Shown here: piece by piece, positions 9,001 to 14,972 of the stretch | How positions within the stretch are numbered: the stretch's first letter is position 1 | Layout of the letters: the number at the start of each line of letters is the position of its first letter | Origin: Roseovarius sp. S88 | Lineage (GTDB): Bacteria > Pseudomonadota > Alphaproteobacteria > Rhodobacterales > Rhodobacteraceae | Assembly (NCBI RefSeq): GCF_037023735.1 | Contig: NZ_CP146069.1 | Span: 1,467,501 to 1,531,500 of the forward strand | Direction: 5' to 3' | DNA: 64,000 nt | Notes under the pieces: model-generated | Seen by the model: only the letters and a program-made list of their open reading frames with translations | Databases searched by the model: none | What the model was told of the DNA's origin: nothing | Translations under genes and position numbers: made by a program

Positions 9001-9834
9001 GCGGATACCACCGGCTGTGCCTTGCTCACTCTCTGACGAAATCAAACCTGCGTTCACAATCTCGGTGTCGAGGACAGCACCTTCTGCGCCATCGTCAATC
9101 CGGATGCCGTCGCCCGCCAAAGTGGTGTTAGACGCGGCCTGACCGCGACCTTGGATGACGCCACCTACGCCGTTGAAGATGTCGGTTTCAACAACGTCGC
9201 CAACCTCATCGCCAACCTGCAGCGAGATACCCGCGCCCTGGTTGTCTTCACCGGCATCGATTGTACCGCCCGAGAAGTTCGAGATCGTGATGTCTTCGGC
9301 TGTGCTGTTGGTGTAGATCGTGCCGTTGCGCTGATCACCAGTGCCGACGATGTCGCCGAAGTTGCGCACATCAATGCCTTCACCTTGGATGTCTACCGCG
9401 CGGCTGTCGGATGAGATCACGCCGCCACGGAAGTTATCGAGGCTGCCTGAGCTTTCTGGTCCGGCGAACTGCACGCCGTTGAACTCACCAGCGATTTCAC
9501 CGAAGTTGCGGATGTCCGCGCTGCCGGTCACCTGAATGCCGGTCGCCAGTGCGTCTGGTCCACTGTTGGCCTCGATGCGGCCAGAACGGAAGTTGAACAC
9601 ATCCACGTCTTCGCCTTGCGCCTGAACAGCGGCTACGGCGTTGTTGGTTGTAATCTCACCAAAGTTCAGCAAACGCGAAAAGTCGTTCGCCAAAACAAAC
9701 GCGGGCGTGTCATCCACGACTGTGCTTTGGAAGAAGTTGTTGAACAAGGTCTGACCGTCGCGGGTCGTCTCTTGTGCCAGCGACGACGACGTCAACAGAC
9801 GTGCGCGCAGGCTGGATAGAAGTTGGAAAAGCAT
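6094..9834 (-). CDS. Large secreted repeat protein with RTX-like motifs and CHRD segments (T1SS substrate)
   Basis: Encodes 1246 acidic residues, almost free of cysteine. After an N-terminal region of about 130 aa, a unit of about 180 aa occurs four times (marker SDSRA at residues 142, 323, 509, 685, each followed by GT-x-x-QRNGT-x-Y). These N/G/T-rich repeats resemble beta-solenoid strands of autotransporter-like proteins. Next come glycine-aspartate RTX-like motifs (883-912), CHRD-like pieces (971-1092), a second RTX-like cluster (1130-1170) and a C-terminal stretch with the usual ADTFVFGENFGNDLIQDF type I secretion signal. GGAG precedes the ATG. The adjacent ABC exporter and adaptor suggest it is secreted to the cell surface or medium; an adhesive or matrix role is inference. 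Confidence 0.88.
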   Translation of the reverse strand: MLFQLLSSLRARLLTSSSLAQETTRDGQTLFNNFFQSTVVDDTPAFVLANDFSRLLNFGEITTNNAVAAVQAQGEDVDVFNFRSGRIEANSGPDALATGIQVTGSADIRNFGEIAGEFNGVQFAGPESSGSLDNFRGGVISSDSRAVDIQGEGIDVRNFGDIVGTGDQRNGTIYTNSTAEDITISNFSGGTIDAGEDNQGAGISLQVGDEVGDVVETDIFNGVGGVIQGRGQAASNTTLAGDGIRIDDGAEGAVLDTEIVNAGLISSESEQGTAGGIRIADGANAEGEILNTSTGVIEGAANGLYIGQGEHDLDVLNFGTIQSDSRAVNIDGTGVNLVNGGDIRGTDNQRNGTVYADGTADDFEVSNLSTGTIDAGEDNTGSGFGVEISDAEDGANSFTLDNAGTIQGRGNAAAGTNAAGDGVRIGNVGNVGTTDAVINNTGTIDSEGANGTVAGVRFVNGVSFQGEFNNSGDISGVQNGVYFGNPVAGEGADHTGGVFNNLEGGTISSDSRAFNIDGIGLEVNNAGDIIGTDSQRNGTVYADGTAQDFTFNNLETGVIDAGEGNEGSGFGAEIDGENTFELNNEGTIQGRGNAAAGVNAAGDGIRIGNVGNSGTFDGTIVNSGLVASEGANGTVGAFRSVNNINFQGELVNEESGVFEGGQNGVYFGTGDHTGGSFVNRGTVTSDSRALNIDGEGLEVVNEGDILGTGNQRNGTVYADGTADNYSFTNSGTVDAGLGNNGSAVSLQTGDEAGDVVSAVIVNEEGGVFQGRGDAVEGNQVGDGLRLFTSQEDASFAGVVINEGLIAGSEGSDAAAGLRVDGGLNHLGAVLNEGEIRGTVNAIDASDAGTVTIVNDDEGVINGNVLLSDGDDIFVDLGVTNGEIVGGAGDDVIIAGEADNVITGGLGNDFIDGGDGIDTADFSDLDVAVTVNLDANGNGTATRDTGFNVSVANQAVVSPGQFGSAIANGAQFVEQALAGNLYYNIHTSDFPGGEIRGQLEVVSDTGVGHDRVIELAGSLDAAQEPGPTSDSLATGEATLTISFNEAGEVVYSSELSVVGLNEADLNTPIPGVVSAIHLHNAPAGANGPVVQDTLVDAGATLDVNATGGTGVVGLDVIDNQVETDVLSSIENVIGSDDGDVILGSDLSNVLNGADGDDLINGEGGDDILIGGEGADTFVFGENFGNDLIQDFQVGLDQLQFGDFGPDFGGPVSVSQDGADALISFGDQGSVRLAGVSSSDLNDDDFVA
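7315..9420 (-). repeat. Four tandem ~540-bp coding repeats
   Basis: This stretch encodes residues about 139-840 of the large secreted protein. The spacing between equivalent motifs is 181, 186 and 176 aa, so units are near 540 bp. Each unit has the order SSDSRA, NFGDI or equivalent, QRNGT, IDAGE, IQGRG, AGDG, then NTG/NSG. The second and third units are closest to each other (both have GNAAAG and RIGNVGN). The divergence argues against recent duplication. Confidence 0.85.
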
Positions 9835-10187
9835 GGGTTACTCCATCATTCTTGCTTTGATATGCAGTCGCCCCTCGCAACGGGGGTTCGTACGAGCAAA
9901 GGTCTATGCAGCCGGCCTGGTCAGCAGAAATTCATGTTCCGAATTGGTCCTATAACCAACGCGAATACTCACGGGGTTCGTGAAAGAGCAGCGGCTAAAA
10001 GCGCATAAAAACCGGGGCTTAAGCCTTGTTGATATTGACGCACAGATTATTCACTGTCGTGTTTTGACAAATCCGTCAGCAAACGTGATTGCGTTGAGGG
10101 CATGTATCGCGTGTATTTTGTGCGACATGGCGGCAAAAGCGGGCCACAGCTTCGACACTCGCAACTTTCAAATCGCGAACGGATCAT
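9835..10187. other. Intergenic region between divergent genes
   Basis: This 353-base stretch separates the start of the secreted repeat protein (leftward) from the LysR gene (rightward) and must hold both promoters. I see a small hairpin (CCCC, 6-base loop, CGGGG at about 9873-9887) but no coding region and no operator that I can name. A LysR regulator next to a divergent target is a common arrangement, so it may control the repeat protein; that is only an inference from position. Confidence 0.4.
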
Positions 10188-11117
10188 ATGAATTTTAGAG
10201 ACCTGGAATATGTTCTTGCGGTTGCACAACACGGCAACTTCAGCCAGGCAGCGGCGATCTGCAACGTCTCGCAACCTGCTCTGTCCAATCAGATCAAGAA
10301 ACTGGAGCAAGAGCTCGGCGCAGATTTGTTTTTGCGCCTCAGCGGCGAAGTCCGTTTGACCGAATGCGGACAGAGCGTGGTCAAAATTGCAAAACGCATT
10401 TTGGCTGACGCGCAACAGCTCAAGGATACCGCCACGCAGTTTCGCGAACCCGAGGCGGTTCCGTTCAAAATCGGTATGACGCCAACCCTGGCACCCTATC
10501 TGACGCAGTATTTTGCGGAACTGTTCAAAGATCTTTTCCCAGGCATGAAAGTGGTGATGATAGAGGATCTGCCACACAATATGCTGCAGATGGTGGAAGA
10601 TCATAAACTGGACACTGCACTGGTCGCCAAAATCAATCACACCGGTGATCTGGACTTTACGTCAATCTGGTCGGAACAGCTTTATTTGGCGATGCGGGAA
10701 AATCACCCTCTGAGTGCCCTGGAGTCAATCGCCCCAGACGACGTACCTGCGCATGACTTCATTCGACTGCCGTATTCTTTTGGATATGAGCTGGAAGCCG
10801 AACTTCCCTCTCCCGATAGTGGATCACGGATCGGGAAGCGGTTTGACCTCTCGGCCTTGCGCTTCGAAACGGTTTGTCGTCATGTCTGTCATTCAGATGA
10901 TTGCACGATCGTCTCGGCCCTTGCGGCCGAACAGTTCAAGCGTGACAACTGGCCAATGAGCTTCGTGCCCTTTGAAGGACCAGGCAACCTGCGTGATCTG
11001 GGTGCCGCATCCCGCGCAAACTGCCCACGCAAACCACTGCTGATGAAGATTGGCGAGTATATCCAAAATTCGCCGCCCAAGGGGGTTACCCCGACTTTCT
11101 TTTCAGAAGCGGACTAG
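10188..11117 (+). CDS. LysR-family transcriptional regulator, OxyR-like
   Basis: Encodes 309 aa. The N-terminal winged helix-turn-helix is clear (residues 1-62; NFSQAAAICNVSQPALSNQIKKLE), followed by a linker helix and a substrate-binding-type effector domain. The helix-turn-helix and FKIGMTPTLAPYL most resemble OxyR among LysR proteins. Cysteines cluster at 230, 234 and 239 with another at 279; they fall in a helix after the position where OxyR has its peroxide-sensing pair, so redox or metal sensing is possible but not shown. The gene is divergent from the secreted repeat protein. No strong ribosome site precedes the ATG. Confidence 0.85.
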   Translation: MNFRDLEYVLAVAQHGNFSQAAAICNVSQPALSNQIKKLEQELGADLFLRLSGEVRLTECGQSVVKIAKRILADAQQLKDTATQFREPEAVPFKIGMTPTLAPYLTQYFAELFKDLFPGMKVVMIEDLPHNMLQMVEDHKLDTALVAKINHTGDLDFTSIWSEQLYLAMRENHPLSALESIAPDDVPAHDFIRLPYSFGYELEAELPSPDSGSRIGKRFDLSALRFETVCRHVCHSDDCTIVSALAAEQFKRDNWPMSFVPFEGPGNLRDLGAASRANCPRKPLLMKIGEYIQNSPPKGVTPTFFSEAD

Positions 11118-11290
11118 CGCGCAGTTTCGTCTCCAGGTCCGGTTCGTTGGGTTCTGCAAACATTAGACTGCCCAACCTTTAAGTCATCGTGCGCTCAGGA
11201 ATGCCATGTCCCAACACATTGATTTGCACCGCAAGAGAATTTAGCAAGTTTCGGGTCGCGTGATGCGCCGCGTCGTGGCACACCGCCGAC

Positions 11291-12199
11291 ATGACTGACC
11301 AACCATCTCCGCGTATCACACCGATGGCCGCTCTTATGCTTCTGGCGTTGGCCGCCGTGTGGGGTGGATCGTTCTTCTTCGCCGAGATTGCCTTGCGCGA
11401 AGTGCCGCCCTTAACGATCACGCTGCACCGGGTGTTTTGGGCGGTGCCGATCCTTTTTGTCGTCGTGCGTCTCATGGGGCTACACTTGCCACGTGCGCCA
11501 AAGATCTGGGGGACCTATCTGGTGATGGGCGCGCTCAACAACGCTATTCCGTTTTCGCTCATCTTCTGGGGCCAGTTGCAGATTGAAAGCGGTTTGGCGT
11601 CGATCCTCAATGGTACAACAGCGGTGTTTGGCGCGGTGGTCGCTGGCGTGCTGCTCAAGGACGAGCCTTTGACCTTGCCCAAAATCATCGGAGCGCTTTT
11701 TGGAGTCGCCGGTGTCGCGGCAATCATGGGTGTGGATTTGCTTTCGGGGATCGACCTGCGCAACCTTGCGCAACTGGCGGTGCTGGGGGCGGCGCTCAGC
11801 TATGCATTTGCCTCTGTCTGGGGCAAAGTGGCGCTGGCCGGGCAGCCGCCGCAAATGAACGCGCTGGGCATGCTGATCGGGTCGACGATCCTGATGATCC
11901 CGGTGGCTTTGTGGGTCGATGGTGTGCCGCGCTTTGATCTTTCTGCGTCCGTTTGGGCTGCGCTTCTGGCTGTGGCGGCTTTGTCCACGGCGCTGGCCTA
12001 TCTGCTCTATTTCGCCATTCTCAAACGCGCGGGTGCCGCCAATCTGATGCTGGTTACTCTGATGATCCCGCCCTTTGCCGTCGGGCTGGGCGCGGCGTTT
12101 CTTGGCGAGACCCTTGGTTCTGAGGCGTTGATCGGATTCGCCCTTATTGCCGTGGGACTTGCCGTAACGGACGGGCGCCTTTTTCGGCGTCGGACGTGA
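11291..12199 (+). CDS. EamA-family DMT transporter
   Basis: Encodes 302 aa with about ten hydrophobic helices in two EamA halves (residues about 12-145 and 160-298). The first helix LALAAVWGGSFFFAEIAL and the end-of-domain pattern VAGVAAIMGVDLL are typical. Proteins of this family sit in the inner membrane and usually export amino acids, metabolites or drugs; the substrate cannot be read from sequence. It is one of four full-length EamA proteins in the window. The next gene starts after 67 bases and has its own promoter signals. Confidence 0.88.
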   Translation: MTDQPSPRITPMAALMLLALAAVWGGSFFFAEIALREVPPLTITLHRVFWAVPILFVVVRLMGLHLPRAPKIWGTYLVMGALNNAIPFSLIFWGQLQIESGLASILNGTTAVFGAVVAGVLLKDEPLTLPKIIGALFGVAGVAAIMGVDLLSGIDLRNLAQLAVLGAALSYAFASVWGKVALAGQPPQMNALGMLIGSTILMIPVALWVDGVPRFDLSASVWAALLAVAALSTALAYLLYFAILKRAGAANLMLVTLMIPPFAVGLGAAFLGETLGSEALIGFALIAVGLAVTDGRLFRRRT

Positions 12200-12209
12200 C
12201 CCAGATCAA
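12196..12209. promoter_or_regulatory. FNR-like box upstream of the universal stress gene
   Basis: GTGAC-CCAG-ATCAA is close to the TTGAT-N4-ATCAA consensus: the right half is perfect and the left half has TGAC, a variant accepted by FnrL proteins. Its centre is 64 bases before the ATG at 12267, which suits a class II activated promoter with a leader of about 22 bases. Universal stress genes are known FNR targets in several bacteria, which makes the site more credible. Confidence 0.55.
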
Positions 12210-12266
12210 GGCGTGATCTCTGCAGATGTGGCAGGATTCATCCTGAAACATTCACAGGAGGTCCAA

Positions 12267-12674
12267 ATGTACAATCACGTAGTCGTTCCGGTGTCTTTCG
12301 ACGAAGACCGCGATGCCGCCGGAGCCATGGAAATAGCCGGGGCAGTCATGGCCGAAGGGGGCCGCATTTCACTTTTGCATGTGATCGAACAGATCCCGGC
12401 CTACGCAACCTCGTATCTGCCCGCGCACTATATGGATGACCGGCACGAAGCGATCCAGGCCGAGCTCGACAAGCTGGCCAAGGACCTGCCCAACGCCACC
12501 GGCGTGGTGGTGGATGGCCACTCGGGCCGCACCATCCTGGATTGGTCCAGCGACAATGGGGCCGACTGCATCGTTATTGCCAGCCACCGGCCCGGCATGC
12601 AGGATTTGCTGCTCGGCTCCACGGCCCATTATGTGGTGCGCCACGCCAAATGCGCGGTGCATGTGGTGCGCTGA
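12267..12674 (+). CDS. Universal stress protein (UspA family)
   Basis: Encodes 135 aa from an ATG 6 bases after a strong AGGAGG. The single Usp domain starts with MYNHVVVPVSFDED and ends with the nucleotide-binding pattern IASHRPGMQDLLLGSTAHYVVRHAKCAVHVVR, which holds the G-2x-G-9x-G(S/T)-like signature in the form G-M-x-LLLGS. This suggests an ATP-binding member. Such cytoplasmic proteins respond to oxygen limitation and stationary phase. It stands alone, with an FNR-like box upstream and a hairpin downstream. Confidence 0.9.
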   Translation: MYNHVVVPVSFDEDRDAAGAMEIAGAVMAEGGRISLLHVIEQIPAYATSYLPAHYMDDRHEAIQAELDKLAKDLPNATGVVVDGHSGRTILDWSSDNGADCIVIASHRPGMQDLLLGSTAHYVVRHAKCAVHVVR

Positions 12675-12690
12675 CGCAGGTGGCTTGAGT

Positions 12691-12709
12691 TGGGCGCGTC
12701 TCGCGCCCA
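12691..12709 (+). terminator. GC-rich hairpin after the universal stress gene
   Basis: TGGGCGCG (12691-12698) pairs perfectly with CGCGCCCA (12702-12709) across a three-base loop. The following bases are only loosely T-rich (CATCCTTCTAT), so termination may be partial, with some read-through into the zinc-ribbon gene 40 bases further on. Confidence 0.5.
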
Positions 12710-12748
12710 CATCCTTCTATAGAACAGGCAGTTTTATGGAGGATGAGA

Positions 12749-12991
12749 ATGAAATGTCCGGTGGACGGAGAAACCCTTGTGATATCGGATCGCTCGGGCG
12801 TTGAGATCGACTATTGCCCGCAATGCCGCGGCGTGTGGCTGGATCGCGGAGAGCTGGACAAAATCATTGAACGGTCTGCCCCCGAACCGTCGCGCGCGCC
12901 CCGACGAGACGCACGAGACTGGGACGAGGACGACCGCCCACGGCGCAAGAAAAGCCGAGGCGGGTTCCTGGAAGATTTGTTCGATTTCTGA
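12749..12991 (+). CDS. Zinc-ribbon (zf-TFIIB) protein
   Basis: Encodes 80 aa. I prefer the ATG at 12749 because GGAGG (12738-12742) is 6 bases upstream; the ATG at 12743 directly abuts that site. The N-terminal half is a zf-TFIIB domain: MKCPVDG, then CPQCRGVWLDRGELDK, with C3, C23 and C26 as visible ligands. A charged linker (RDWDEDDRPRRKKSRGG) leads to a conserved short C-terminal motif FLEDLFDF. This layout is widespread in proteobacteria; the function is not established. Confidence 0.85.
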   Translation: MKCPVDGETLVISDRSGVEIDYCPQCRGVWLDRGELDKIIERSAPEPSRAPRRDARDWDEDDRPRRKKSRGGFLEDLFDF

Positions 12992-13049
12992 GTATTTTTA
13001 GACAGTGAAAGCCGAAAGCGTTGAGCTTTCACTGTTCAACCAAATACTC
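12990..13049. repeat. 60-bp nested inverted repeat
   Basis: Outer arms GAGTATTT (12990-12997) and AAATACTC (13042-13049), and inner arms ACAGTGAAAGC (13002-13012) and GCTTTCACTGT (13025-13035), are both perfect. The inner loop is 12 bases. The left outer arm overlaps the stop of the zinc-ribbon gene. There is no T-run after either arm, so it is not a standard terminator; it could be a mobile palindrome, a 3'-end stabiliser or an operator for the next gene. Confidence 0.7.
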
Positions 13050-13106
13050 AAATTCCGACAATTGCTCCATGCCGCGCCGCGCGTTAACCTGACCGCGGGA
13101 GGGGGC

Positions 13107-13856
13107 ATGCACAAAATCATCGCACTCTGGGCGCATCCGCGCTCAATGTCGACAGCGACAGAACGGATCATGCGTGAACGCGGGGATCTGATCTGTTTGC
13201 ATGAACCGTTCATGCATGACTATTATGTGGGGCAGGGCCGCGATTTTCCCGGCTTTGAGCCCGTTGAGGGACATCCCACCGAGTATGATGGCATTCTGGC
13301 GATGATGGAGGCTGAGGCCGCCAGCCAGCCGGTGTTCTTCAAGGACATGGCCTACTATGTAGTGCCGCGCATGTTAGAGGATGTTCAGGCTCTGGGCCGG
13401 ATCACGCATAGCTTTCTCATCCGCTCCCCGCTGGCCTCGATCCTGAGTTATTACAAGCTGGATCAAGGCTTTACGCTTGAGCATGTGGGGCTTGAGGCGC
13501 AGTGGCGGCTCTATGAGGCGGTGCGCGCCGCCGGCCATGAGGCCGTGGTGCTGGATGCCGAAACCGTGCGCGCCGATCCCAAGGGCACCATGCGCGCCTA
13601 TTGGGCGCGGGTGGGGCTGGAATATCGCGAGGCGGCATTCGACTGGCAGGCCCCGCCGCGCGAGTGGGAGCATGTCAGCGCCTGGCATGAAGAGGCGATG
13701 ACGTCCTCTGGGATCCGCACAGCCGATGCCGAGGAAATGCTGCGCAAGGAGATGGAGTTTGAGGCGCTTGCCGAAGAGGTGCCGCATCTGCGGGACTACC
13801 TGGATCACCATGCGCCGTTTTACCAGAAGCTGAGTGATGTGGCGCTGAAGGTGTGA
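13107..13856 (+). CDS. Sulfotransferase-like protein
   Basis: Encodes 249 aa from an ATG after GGGAGGGG. The start MHKIIALWAHPRSMSTATERIM resembles the PAPS-binding loop of sulfotransferases (H-PRS-x-ST in place of PRSGTT), followed by HEPF and later HSFLIRSPLASILSYY, which matches the second conserved region (R-P and serine) that contacts the 3'-phosphate. Such proteins transfer sulfate from PAPS to small molecules or are related P-loop enzymes. It is cytoplasmic, with no signal peptide. The acceptor is unknown and neighbours give no hint. It converges on the next gene with 8 bases between stops. Confidence 0.75.
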   Translation: MHKIIALWAHPRSMSTATERIMRERGDLICLHEPFMHDYYVGQGRDFPGFEPVEGHPTEYDGILAMMEAEAASQPVFFKDMAYYVVPRMLEDVQALGRITHSFLIRSPLASILSYYKLDQGFTLEHVGLEAQWRLYEAVRAAGHEAVVLDAETVRADPKGTMRAYWARVGLEYREAAFDWQAPPREWEHVSAWHEEAMTSSGIRTADAEEMLRKEMEFEALAEEVPHLRDYLDHHAPFYQKLSDVALKV

Positions 13857-13864
13857 CGCTCAGG

Positions 13865-14293
13865 CTAGGACACAGGCGCTGACGGGTCGCAGGCACGGAA
13901 GGCGGCCAGAGGTTCAGCAATGCCTGCCAGAGGGAAAGTGACATTGGTTTCACCGGCGATGGCGGTTGTGGTGTCGTTGAACTGCAACCCATCAAGCACA
14001 TTGCCAAAGCCCGTGTCGGCGACCGTCAAAGACCGCTGATCCTCGCTCAGTTGATGGCGATCCGTGCCGATGCGGCGGGCTTGTGGGCCGGTGAACTGCA
14101 TCTGGAAGTTTTCGGTTTGCGGCCAAGGGGCCGTGCGCGTGACCGTCACTGTGTAAAGCGGCTGCGTCGGGTCATAGGTCAGCTCTATGGCTGCCTCGGC
14201 TGTGGCATGGCTCAACCGACAAGGCAGGCCGGGGGTGAATTCCCAGGCTTGGAGCGAGGTGGGCAAGAGGCAGAGGAGGGCGATGTGGCGCAT
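13865..14293 (-). CDS. Secreted protein of unknown function
   Basis: Encodes 142 aa from the ATG at 14293; the frame remains open further upstream but that part crosses a palindromic repeat and lacks a signal sequence. From 14293 the product begins MRHIALLCLLPTSLQAWEF, a good signal peptide with cleavage after LQA. The mature part is rich in beta-type sequence and threonine and has two cysteines (PCRLSH and ACDPS) that may pair in the periplasm. I do not recognise the family. No clear ribosome site precedes the start. Confidence 0.65.
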   Translation of the reverse strand: MRHIALLCLLPTSLQAWEFTPGLPCRLSHATAEAAIELTYDPTQPLYTVTVTRTAPWPQTENFQMQFTGPQARRIGTDRHQLSEDQRSLTVADTGFGNVLDGLQFNDTTTAIAGETNVTFPLAGIAEPLAAFRACDPSAPVS

Positions 14294-14407
14294 GTTGAGG
14301 GAGGTAGGGCGGTTTGGGGTTTGGGCGAGGGAGATAAAAGAGTTGAGACGAGCGCCATGTGCAAAGTTCCAGTACTTGGCTGAATAAACGCCACGTGTGT
14401 TGCGCGA

Positions 14408-14591
14408 GTAGGGTGGGCATTCTGCCCACCAAGGCAACGTTTATTGTCCAAAGAGATCGAGATTCAAAAAGAGCTTTGCTTGCGTTATTTAACGACCGCC
14501 CCCGAAAAAACCATACTGGTGCGCAACTACAGAAAATTTCGTTATGGCTGAGAGGAAGTATTGTGGATGGTGGGCAGAATGCCCACCCTAC
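14408..14591. repeat. MITE/REPIN-like element: perfect 23-bp terminal inverted repeats
   Basis: The 23 bases at 14408-14430 are the exact reverse complement of 14569-14591; each arm is itself a hairpin (GGTGGGCA...TGCCCACC) with the tail GTAG/CTAC outward. The 138 bases between contain no gene. Related arms ending in CTAC recur at 27977-28122. The stretch 14294-14609 holds nothing else that I can support. Confidence 0.8.
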
Positions 14592-14609
14592 GTTTGCTAC
14601 CACGGTTCG

Positions 14610-14963
14610 TTAAACATTAGCGACTAAGACAATTGCCCCTGCAATAAAACACATGAGTGATAGTGCGACTGCAACAAACCCTAAAGTCATATATTTATCT
14701 GATATTTCGTAAGTTTCGTCTTGACCTCTTTGCGTACGATCAGCGTGACGAGCAGATAGAAAACCTAGAAGCCATGTCACTGCGGCAAAAACCACACCAA
14801 ATGAGTAGATCAGCAGTACGCAGGCAATAGTCTTGGTGTTTATCAACGTTGCTAAGTCTTTGAACTGGCTCAGAACTGCAATTGCTGCGCCGCCGTTTAT
14901 TGCCAGCGCGGCTGTGATTGCTCCTTTGGCATATCCTTGAGATATTTCTCTGTAGTTTGCCAC
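14610..14963 (-). CDS. Small integral membrane protein, unknown
   Basis: Encodes 117 aa from a GTG at 14963, just 9 bases after the uvrB stop; a GGAAGAGG stretch about 15 bases upstream lies in the end of uvrB and may serve for translation. Three hydrophobic segments are visible (AAIAV region, IACVLLIYSFGVVFAAVTWLLG and LGFVAVALSLMCFIAGAIVLV) with a charged loop (ARHADRTQRGQDETYE) between the second and third. Base composition is more AT-rich than the neighbours, and the gene lies against the inverted-repeat element, so it may be an acquired gene. The family is not recognised. Confidence 0.6.
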   Translation of the reverse strand: MANYREISQGYAKGAITAALAINGGAAIAVLSQFKDLATLINTKTIACVLLIYSFGVVFAAVTWLLGFLSARHADRTQRGQDETYEISDKYMTLGFVAVALSLMCFIAGAIVLVANV

Positions 14964-14972
14964 TGCTGCGCT

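Noticed and set aside
6157..9036. Several long open frames on the plus strand opposite the repeat protein
   Set aside because: They repeat in step with the coding repeats of the minus-strand gene and have no family features; they are shadows.
14369..14437. Upstream extension of the secreted protein ending at 13865
   Set aside because: It would translate the palindromic repeat arm, lacks a ribosome site and would bury the signal peptide.
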